From the NCBI RefSeq assembly GCF_000813825.1, contig NZ_JWTA01000005.1, positions 434,001-498,000 of the forward strand: DNA of 64,000 nucleotides. The letters are read 5' to 3'. The notes beneath the pieces were generated by a model. That model did no database searches. It was not told the origin of the DNA and saw only the letters and a program-made list of their open reading frames with translations. The position numbers and the translations under genes are program-made. The stretch's first letter is position 1. Each line of letters begins with the position of its first letter. The stretch is from Chryseobacterium taiwanense. GTDB taxonomy: Bacteria > Bacteroidota > Bacteroidia > Flavobacteriales > Weeksellaceae. Of this stretch, positions 44,992-51,329 are shown piece by piece.

Positions 44992-45010
44992 TTTCAAAAA
45001 TTACTGAAAA
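44992..45010. promoter_or_regulatory. GbsR operator, site 3
   Basis: TTTCAAAAATTACTGAAAA, exact copy of site 2, including the following ATATAAAA. It lies upstream of a 23-codon micro-ORF and the 123-aa membrane gene. Confidence 0.6.
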
Positions 45011-45029
45011 TATAAAATTAACTATAATT

Positions 45030-45101
45030 ATGAAAAATTTAATCATTCATTTATTCCTGATTTTTTACTTCAGTGGGAAAAATAAAAAAGTAACTTTTTA
45101 A
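45030..45101 (+). pseudogene. Micro-ORF or truncated copy of an upstream start region (23 codons)
   Basis: ATG at 45030 encodes 23 residues beginning MKNLIIHLFLIF, ending KVTF. Both the upstream operator and the first bases (ATGAAAAATT) repeat those of the gene at 43370, so this looks like a duplicated regulatory segment with a truncated first ORF. Could also be a genuine small hydrophobic peptide. Confidence 0.4.
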
Positions 45102-45112
45102 AATTTATAACC

Positions 45113-45484
45113 ATGAAAGCATTCTTGAAATATGATTTTTATTTTCAGTCCACAATTTTCATTGCATATATCATTGGATGGCTTGTTATTGAACATTATG
45201 ACTTAATTTTTGAAAATTACTTTCTGCTATTTTATCATGTAATGGGAGGAATTCAATTATTAAGTTATTTAATTCGCCTAGGATTAAAATATCCTAAAAA
45301 TCTGATGTACATTTTATATGGAATCTTTATTATCCCTGTTTGGTTAATATATTTCTATGACTCTCAAATTGAAAAAGTTGGCGAAATATTTTTCTACATA
45401 CTTTTCTTTGGATTCATTTACAGTCCGTTTCTTGCAATTTCTTATATCATTTATACTTACATAGCTTACAAATCTCAAAAATAA
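45113..45484 (+). CDS. Small 4-TM membrane protein of unknown function (123 aa)
   Basis: Four hydrophobic stretches (YFQSTIFIAYIIGWLVI, YFLLFYHVMGGIQLLSYLI, LMYILYGIFIIPVWLIYFY, IFFYILFFGFIYSPFLAISYIIYTYIAY). No family recognised. It ends 5 nt before the DCC1-like gene, so it is part of the GbsR-regulated operon. The dense aromatic content suggests an inner-membrane protein. Confidence 0.7.
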   Translation: MKAFLKYDFYFQSTIFIAYIIGWLVIEHYDLIFENYFLLFYHVMGGIQLLSYLIRLGLKYPKNLMYILYGIFIIPVWLIYFYDSQIEKVGEIFFYILFFGFIYSPFLAISYIIYTYIAYKSQK

Positions 45485-45489
45485 ACACA

Positions 45490-46302
45490 ATGAAAACTCT
45501 TAAAAATCACACCCTCATCTACGACAATGAATGCCCAATGTGCAAAATCTATTCAAAAGGTTTCATAAAATCCGGAATGTTGGATAAAAATGGTAGAGAA
45601 GCCTTTACAGAACTGAGTTTAAAAAATAAAGCATTGATTGATGTTCATCGTGCAAAAAACGAAATTGCTTTGGTAGATCATAATGAAAATAGAGTAGTTT
45701 ACGGATTGGATTCTTTGCTTTTAATTATAGGGAATTCATTTCCGTTACTAGAAAAAATAGCAAGAATAGCACCTTTATATTGGTTTTTCAAAAAGCTGTA
45801 TTCTTTCGTTTCCTATAACAGAAAACAGATTATCCCTTCAGCGAAAGATCAGACGGAAGAAGCCTGTGTTCCTGATTTTAACTTCAAGTATAGAGTTGCT
45901 TACATGGTTTTTGTAGTCATTTTATCAGGATATATTTTAAGTTTATTTTCAACAAAATTAGGTTTGGGCTTAAGTCAGAATTTTTGGAGAGAATTTACAA
46001 TCTGTGCAGGACAAATCGTTTGGCAGACTCTATTTTTAAAATCTTATTTAAAAGATAAAACATGGAATTATTTAGGAAATATGATGACAGTTTCTCTCAT
46101 TGGAACTCTGTTGTTAATTCCCGGATTATTTTTAAATCTAAATTCAATCTCATCAATGATCTACTTTGGAATTGTAGTATTGATCATGTTTTTGGAACAT
46201 ATCAGAAGATGTAGAATTTTAAAACTAAACTTTCTGCCGACACTTTCATGGATGATTTTCAGAATCATTGTTTTAATAACATTAATTTGGATTACTCTCT
46301 AA
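45490..46302 (+). CDS. DCC1-like thiol-disulfide oxidoreductase family protein with C-terminal membrane domain (270 aa)
   Basis: N-terminal DUF393/DCC1 domain: LIYDNECPMCKIYSKGF contains the CPMC redox pair (C15, C18), then the family's YGLDSLLLIIG and ARIAPLYWFFKKLYSFVSYNRK segments. The C-terminal half is a membrane domain of four helices (YRVAYMVFVVILSGYILSLF, LIGTLLLIPGLFL, MIYFGIVVLIMFLEHI, MIFRIIVLITLIWITL). It resembles fusions found in Bacteroidota stress clusters; biochemical role unproven. Confidence 0.82.
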   Translation: MKTLKNHTLIYDNECPMCKIYSKGFIKSGMLDKNGREAFTELSLKNKALIDVHRAKNEIALVDHNENRVVYGLDSLLLIIGNSFPLLEKIARIAPLYWFFKKLYSFVSYNRKQIIPSAKDQTEEACVPDFNFKYRVAYMVFVVILSGYILSLFSTKLGLGLSQNFWREFTICAGQIVWQTLFLKSYLKDKTWNYLGNMMTVSLIGTLLLIPGLFLNLNSISSMIYFGIVVLIMFLEHIRRCRILKLNFLPTLSWMIFRIIVLITLIWITL

Positions 46303-46313
46303 AAAACTAAAAA

Positions 46314-47096
46314 ATGAAACATACAGAATTAATAAAAAAAGTGGAATGGAAAGATTTAAAATACCTTTCTACAAAGGAAATGTTGGTTGAAAATAACATC
46401 AGTCTACCTTGGTTTTTCATCTCCTTATTTCTAGCTTATAAAGGATATTATTGGGTGGCACTTCCGTTTTCCGGATTTTATTTTCTGACCGCTTTGAGAC
46501 AGGTTCACAATGGTTTTCACAACTCATTGGGAACAGGGAAATTTCTCACTTGGTTGTCAATGTATTTAAATAGTATTTCAATGATGGCGTCGATTCATGC
46601 GGTGAAATTCAATCATATCAGACATCATAAATACTGTCTTTCCGAAGAAGATTATGAGGGGAAATCAGCTTCCATGAAATGGTACGAAGCGATTTTGTAT
46701 GGACCGAAACATATGTTTTTGATTCATTGGATTACTTTCAAAAAAGCTAATAAATACTACAAAAGAGATATGGCTTTTGAGCTGATTTCAATTTTAGTAT
46801 TTGCCTTTATTGTGTTTTATTTTCAGATTAATTTTCTGAAGTATCATATTTTAGTTATGTTTTTCGGAGAACTTTTAATGGCATTTTTTGCAGTCTGGAC
46901 AGTTCATCATGATACCCATGAAAATCCAAACATAGCAAGAACTCAACGCGGATTTTGGAAAAATAAATTAACATTCAGTATGTTTTATCATATGGAACAC
47001 CATCTTTTTCCGGCTGTTCCCACCATAAAACTTCCAAAATTGGCAGAAAGAATCGACAACGTTTTACCTGAATTGAATAAGAAGCAAACCTTTTAA
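46314..47096 (+). CDS. Membrane fatty acid desaturase family protein (260 aa)
   Basis: Three histidine boxes of membrane desaturases: H65-x3-H69 (HNGFHN), H101-xx-HH (HIRHH, 101-105) and HMEHH (226-230), plus HHDTH (198-202). Several TM helices surround them. Such enzymes introduce a double bond or hydroxyl in acyl chains or carotenoids. It starts 11 nt after the DCC1-like gene, so it belongs to the same unit; membrane-lipid change is the most likely output of this cluster (inference). Confidence 0.88.
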   Translation: MKHTELIKKVEWKDLKYLSTKEMLVENNISLPWFFISLFLAYKGYYWVALPFSGFYFLTALRQVHNGFHNSLGTGKFLTWLSMYLNSISMMASIHAVKFNHIRHHKYCLSEEDYEGKSASMKWYEAILYGPKHMFLIHWITFKKANKYYKRDMAFELISILVFAFIVFYFQINFLKYHILVMFFGELLMAFFAVWTVHHDTHENPNIARTQRGFWKNKLTFSMFYHMEHHLFPAVPTIKLPKLAERIDNVLPELNKKQTF

Positions 47097-47120
47097 ATAA
47101 GCCTTGATAAAAAATAGTAG

Positions 47121-47150
47121 AGATGTCATGCTGAGCTTGTCGAAGCATCT
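47121..47150. repeat. REP-like intergenic repeat, copy 1
   Basis: AGATGTCATGCTGAGCTTGT followed by CGAAGCATCT. Ends AGATG/CATCT are self-complementary. Copies 2 and 3 lie at 47692-47720 and 48541-48570. Confidence 0.6.
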
Positions 47151-47173
47151 TTATTAAACAAAATTTTAAAAAA

Positions 47174-47650
47174 ATGTCCAGAATCCATTTAAGTACAATA
47201 ATCGAAGCGGATATTCAAACTGTTTTCGACCTATCTAGAAATATTGATTTACACCAAATGTCAACTTCTAAAACCAATGAAAAAGCAATTGCAGGACGAA
47301 CTTCAGGATTAATAGAACAAGGCGAAACTGTAACCTGGAGAGCAAAACATTTAGGAGTTTATCAGACATTAACTACCAAAATTATTAGTATGAATAAACC
47401 ACATCATTTTGTAGATGTAATGCAGAAAGGAGCTTTTAAATCAATGAAACATCAACATATTTTCACGCAGGAAGGTAAAAACACAATCATGACAGATATT
47501 TTTGAATTTGAATCCCCTTTCGGAATGATCGGAAAAATGTTCAACAAATTTTTTCTTACAAATTATATGAAAAACTTTCTTTTAGAACGAAATAAATTGA
47601 TAAAAACTCTGGCAGAAAATAGGGAGAATGAGATTAGAAAAATAGGATAA
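47174..47650 (+). CDS. SRPBCC family protein (158 aa)
   Basis: START/Bet v1-like lipid-binding fold: IHLSTIIEADIQTVFDLSRNIDLH at the N terminus, VTWRAKHLGVYQTLTTKI and the long C-terminal helix region FGMIGKMFNKFFLTNYMKNFLLERNKLI. These cell-division-inhibitor-type SRPBCC proteins usually accompany TIGR01777 oxidoreductases, as they do here. Ligand unknown. Cytosolic. Confidence 0.85.
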   Translation: MSRIHLSTIIEADIQTVFDLSRNIDLHQMSTSKTNEKAIAGRTSGLIEQGETVTWRAKHLGVYQTLTTKIISMNKPHHFVDVMQKGAFKSMKHQHIFTQEGKNTIMTDIFEFESPFGMIGKMFNKFFLTNYMKNFLLERNKLIKTLAENRENEIRKIG

Positions 47651-47651
47651 A

Positions 47652-47671
47652 AACGCGAGCGAAGCGAGCGT
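47652..47671. repeat. GC-rich short palindromic segment
   Basis: CGCGAGCGAAGCGAGCG, a GCGAGC direct repeat around GAA with partial hairpin potential. GC-rich patch in otherwise A/T-rich intergenic sequence. Confidence 0.35.
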
Positions 47672-47691
47672 CAAAACTTAGTATTAGAAAT

Positions 47692-47720
47692 ATGTCATGT
47701 TGAGCCTGTCGAAGCATCTC
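47692..47720. repeat. REP-like intergenic repeat, copy 2
   Basis: ATGTCATGTTGAGCCTGTCG followed by AAGCATCTC; differs from copy 1 in two positions of the core. Confidence 0.6.
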
Positions 47721-47757
47721 AGCATAAAAATCAAGAATTAATTAAAAAACAAACACA

Positions 47758-48462
47758 ATGAACTTCCTAAAAGCCGAATGGCGAAAACTAGCCATCATTA
47801 ATTACGAAATCAATCCAGAAATCTTAGAAAAATATCTTCCAATTGGTACAGAACTCGATTTCTATCAAGGAAAATGTTACGTAAGTCTTGTTGGTTTTAT
47901 GTTTTTAAATACAAAACTATTAGGTCTTCCGATTCCTTTTCATCGAAACTTTGAAGAAGTTAATTTAAGATTTTACGTAAAGAAAAAAGAAGGAAACGAA
48001 TGGAAAAGAGGGGTGGTTTTCATCAAAGAAATTGTACCAAAACAGGCTTTAAGTTTTGTTGCCAATTCTATCTATAAAGAAAATTATAAAACAATGCCAA
48101 TGAAAAATACAATTGATCAAAATGATAAAGAGTTACTAATAAAATACTCGTGGAAAGATAAAACATGGCATTCTATTGAAATTAAAGCTGAGAATGAACC
48201 CTTAAAAATGGAACCCCATTCCGAATTTGAATTCATTACAGAACATTATTACGGCTTTACAAAAAAAGAAAATAAAACTTCAGAATATGAAGTCTGCCAT
48301 CCAAAATGGGAGTATTATTTAGTTAAAAATCATCAATTAGAAATCGATTTTAAAGCCATTTACGGAAATGATTTTGAATATTTAAATCATCAGAAACCAA
48401 TTTCCGTGATGCTAGCAGAAGGCTCTGAAATTGAAGTGAAAACTAAGAAATATTTAGTTTGA
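47758..48462 (+). CDS. DUF2071 (YqjF-like) family protein (234 aa)
   Basis: The start FLKAEWRKLAIINYEINPEILEKYLPIGTELD is the family hallmark, followed by YVSLVGFMFLNTKLLGLPIPFHRNFEEVNLRFYV. The fold resembles acetoacetate decarboxylase-like barrels. Function unknown. Members occur beside TIGR01777 and SRPBCC genes in Bacteroidota, consistent with a shared stress or membrane role. Confidence 0.85.
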   Translation: MNFLKAEWRKLAIINYEINPEILEKYLPIGTELDFYQGKCYVSLVGFMFLNTKLLGLPIPFHRNFEEVNLRFYVKKKEGNEWKRGVVFIKEIVPKQALSFVANSIYKENYKTMPMKNTIDQNDKELLIKYSWKDKTWHSIEIKAENEPLKMEPHSEFEFITEHYYGFTKKENKTSEYEVCHPKWEYYLVKNHQLEIDFKAIYGNDFEYLNHQKPISVMLAEGSEIEVKTKKYLV

Positions 48463-48468
48463 AAGTAA

Positions 48469-48492
48469 AAAGAGCCAAGTAAAAAGTAAAAA
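48469..48492 (+). repeat. Solo end-repeat of the four-helix-bundle cassette
   Basis: 24 bp beginning AAAGAGCCAAGT and continuing AAAAAGTAAAAA. It matches the right end of the cassette at 19077-19100 in 23 of 24 positions (inverse complement) and the left end in 21 of 24. No four-helix gene is near it. Confidence 0.6.
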
Positions 48493-48540
48493 GTTTTGGA
48501 TCATTTTTTTTGTTAAGCAATTAAAGAGATAAGTTTTAGC

Positions 48541-48570
48541 GATGTCATGCTGAGCGAAGTCGAAGCATCT
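48541..48570. repeat. REP-like intergenic repeat, copy 3
   Basis: GATGTCATGCTGAGCGAAGT followed by CGAAGCATCT. Same core as copies 1 and 2 with GAAG instead of TTG/CTG in the middle. Confidence 0.6.
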
Positions 48571-48609
48571 CATGTAAAATTTTAACAATAAATCATTAAA
48601 CAAAATACC

Positions 48610-49509
48610 ATGAAAATAATCATCGCTGCCGGAACGGGCTTTTTAGGAAAAAACCTCGAAAGATATTTTACAGAAAAAGGAAATCAGGTGTTTATTTTAA
48701 CCCGAAATCCAAAACGTGAAAATGAAATTTATTGGGATGCAAAAACTCTAGGTGATTGGGGAAGTTTGATTGAAGGTTCAGATGTTCTTATCAATCTTAC
48801 CGGAAAATCTGTTGATTGCAGATACAACGAAAAGAATAAGGAGGAAATTTATTCTTCAAGAATCGAAAGTACAAAAGTTCTCCAACAATCAATCGATCAA
48901 TGTATCAATAAACCTAGAATCTGGTTAAATGCAAGTTCGGCAACTATTTATGTTCATTCTGAAAATCATTTAAATACAGAAGAAAACGGAATCATTGGCG
49001 ATGATTTTTCAATGAATATCTGTAAAAGTTGGGAAAACGAATTTTTTAAAACAAAAACAGAAAATATACGAAAAGTAGCTTTGCGAACTTCTATTGTTTT
49101 AGGTAACAATGGCGGAGCTTTTCCTAAACTAAAGATGATGACAAAATTTGGTTTGGGTGGAAAGCAGGGAAGAGGAAATCAAAACATAAGTTGGATTCAC
49201 ATTGATGATTTTTGCAAGGCTATAGAATTTATAATTTACAATGAAAATATTTCAGGAGAAATCAATATTACGGCTCCCAAGCCTTTGCCTAATGAAGAAT
49301 TTATGAAGGAATTAAGAAAGCAAATGAAGGTTCCATTTGGATTAAATGCACCAGTCTGGCAATTGGAAATCGCTTCCTTATTTTTAAATACTGAAACGGA
49401 ATTATTATTAAAAAGTAGAAATGTTTATCCAGATAAATTAATGAATAGTGGTTTTAAATTCTCTTATTCTGAAATCGATTCTGCATTTGAAAATTTAATA
49501 AAAGTATGA
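48610..49509 (+). CDS. TIGR01777 family (SDR, epimerase-like) oxidoreductase (299 aa)
   Basis: Extended SDR with NAD(P)-binding AAGTGFLGKNLERYF at residues 5-19, RNPKRENEIYWDAKTLGDW and DVLINLTGKSV typical of TIGR01777, then SSATIYVHSENH, RTSIVLGNNGGAFPKL and ISWIHIDDFC, and a C-terminal DUF1731 (PAPVWQLE-like APVWQLEIASLFLNTETELLLKSRNVYPDKL). The substrate is unknown. Last gene of the GbsR-linked cluster, about 150 nt after the DUF2071 gene. Confidence 0.9.
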   Translation: MKIIIAAGTGFLGKNLERYFTEKGNQVFILTRNPKRENEIYWDAKTLGDWGSLIEGSDVLINLTGKSVDCRYNEKNKEEIYSSRIESTKVLQQSIDQCINKPRIWLNASSATIYVHSENHLNTEENGIIGDDFSMNICKSWENEFFKTKTENIRKVALRTSIVLGNNGGAFPKLKMMTKFGLGGKQGRGNQNISWIHIDDFCKAIEFIIYNENISGEINITAPKPLPNEEFMKELRKQMKVPFGLNAPVWQLEIASLFLNTETELLLKSRNVYPDKLMNSGFKFSYSEIDSAFENLIKV

Positions 49510-49639
49510 TAAGGGTGTTTTTGTGAATTTGTAAATGTTTTTTGATTTATCTTAATTTAAATCTCAACCTTAGCCTAAAATATTTAAGCTTTTTGCGATT
49601 TTAATAAATGATGATTAAATTAGCAAAAACTAAACTTCA

Positions 49640-51082
49640 ATGTCAATCAGACCAAAAACGAAAACCTTATTTTTCTCATCATTACTCATATCATCAACAT
49701 TTTTTTCTCAGGCACATAATGTTTCAGAAGGCTATCAAAAACCGACAGATCCGCTTGTTGTTCAGAATCTTGAAAACTGGCAGGATTTAAAATTCGGACT
49801 TTTTATGCATTGGGGGACATACAGTCAATGGGGAATTGTCGAAAGTTGGAGTTTATGTCCGGAAGATGAAGATTGGACGAAAAGAAAATCTGAACACGGA
49901 AAATCTTACTACGAATACGTGAAAAACTATGAAAATCTTCAGACGACTTTCAATCCGACTCAGTTCAATCCACAAAAATGGGCAGATGCAGCCAAAAAAG
50001 CTGGAATGAAGTATGTGGTTTTTACCACAAAACACCACGATGGTTTTGCGATGTTCGATACGCAACAGTCTGACTATAAAATAACTTCTTCGAAAACACC
50101 TTTCTCCAAAAATCCAAAAGCGGATGTGGTGAAAGAAGTTTTTAATACATTCCGAAAAGACGGTTTCAAAATCGGAGCTTATTTTTCAAAACCCGATTGG
50201 CATTCAGATGATTATTGGTGGTCATATTTTCCGCCGAAAGACCGAAATGTAAATTACGATCCTAAAAAGTACCCTGAAAGATGGAATAATTTCAAGAATT
50301 TCACCTTTAATCAATTAAATGAAATCACTTCAAACTACGGTAAAGTTGATATTCTTTGGTTAGATGGAGGTTGGGTTCGTCCGTTTCACACCATTGATCC
50401 GAATGTTGAATGGCAAAGAACCATCAAGGTTGAACAGGATATCGACATGGATAAAATCGGAACGATGGCTCGAAAAAATCAACCCGGAATTATCATTGTA
50501 GACCGTACCGTTCCCGGAAAGTGGGAAAATTATGTAACACCCGAACAAGCCGTTCCGGAAAAAGTGCTTTCTATTCCTTGGGAGAGCTGCATTACGATGG
50601 GAGATTCGTTTTCGTATGTTCCGAATGACAATTATAAATCGTCTCAAAAAATCATCGAAACTTTAATTAAAATTATTTCGAGAGGTGGAAATTATCTGAT
50701 GAATATTGCTCCCGGACCAAACGGAGATTACGATCCAATTGTGTATGAAAGATTAAATGAAATTTCAGGTTGGATGGATAAAAACCAGTCGGCAGTTTTT
50801 GCGACGAGAAGTATTGCTCCTTATCATGACGGAAACTTTTATTACACACAAAGCAAAGACGGTAAAACAGTAAATGTTTTTCACTTGGATGAAAAAACAA
50901 ATTATGAATCTCCATCAACATTAAGTTTTACAATTCCGGATAATTTTAAACCAAAATCTGTGAAAATTTTAGGATTATCAAACAAAATTCAATGGAAAAA
51001 ATCAGGAAATTCAATTGAACTCAATTTACCAAAAGAAAGAACTCAATTAAAATATTCAACCGTAATACAAATTACACAGTAA
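49640..51082 (+). CDS. Secreted GH29 alpha-L-fucosidase (480 aa)
   Basis: Signal peptide (TLFFSSLLISSTFFSQ) and GH29 catalytic domain: WQDLKFGLFMHWGTYSQWG, MKYVVFTTKHHDGFAMFDT, the nucleophile D242 in VDILWLDGGW, and ISRGGNYLMNIAPGPNGDYD. Releases alpha-L-fucose from glycans. A C-terminal beta domain of about 80 residues follows. The next gene is a GH3 glucosidase, so the two may act on one glycan. No SusC/D pair adjoins. Confidence 0.92.
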   Translation: MSIRPKTKTLFFSSLLISSTFFSQAHNVSEGYQKPTDPLVVQNLENWQDLKFGLFMHWGTYSQWGIVESWSLCPEDEDWTKRKSEHGKSYYEYVKNYENLQTTFNPTQFNPQKWADAAKKAGMKYVVFTTKHHDGFAMFDTQQSDYKITSSKTPFSKNPKADVVKEVFNTFRKDGFKIGAYFSKPDWHSDDYWWSYFPPKDRNVNYDPKKYPERWNNFKNFTFNQLNEITSNYGKVDILWLDGGWVRPFHTIDPNVEWQRTIKVEQDIDMDKIGTMARKNQPGIIIVDRTVPGKWENYVTPEQAVPEKVLSIPWESCITMGDSFSYVPNDNYKSSQKIIETLIKIISRGGNYLMNIAPGPNGDYDPIVYERLNEISGWMDKNQSAVFATRSIAPYHDGNFYYTQSKDGKTVNVFHLDEKTNYESPSTLSFTIPDNFKPKSVKILGLSNKIQWKKSGNSIELNLPKERTQLKYSTVIQITQ

Positions 51083-51126
51083 CTATAAACTGTCTTTAAA
51101 ACGACTTAGGAAATCGAAGCGTTAAG

Positions 51127-51250
51127 AAAATTAAAACTTAATCCGTTAAGAAATTCCCATTGTTTGAAGCGCGACACGAATATTGAACCGAAGAATGAAT
51201 ATTGAATTCGCGCAAGTTTTGGGAATTTTAGGATTAAATTTTAATTTTTA
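51127..51250. repeat. Large imperfect palindromic intergenic element
   Basis: Left arm 51127-51176 (AAATTAAAACTTAATCC ... AAATTCCCA ... GCGCGA) and right arm 51207-51250 (TCGCGC ... TGGGAATTTTAGGATTAAA) are inverse complements with small indels; the inner part has GAATATTGAA direct repeats. Occupies the gap between the two glycosidase genes. Confidence 0.5.
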
Positions 51251-51278
51251 GTGGAGAGTTCCAAGTCTTGAATTTTTG

Positions 51279-51304
51279 GTTCTTTTGCTTCAAGGCAAAA
51301 GAAC
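51279..51304. terminator. Hairpin before the GH3 gene
   Basis: GTTCTTTTGC-TTCAAG-GCAAAAGAAC, perfect 10-bp stem. No T-run, so processing or mRNA-stability hairpin is as likely as a terminator. 26 nt before the GH3 ATG. Confidence 0.4.
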
Positions 51305-51329
51305 ATCATTAAAATAAAATTATTTTGCT

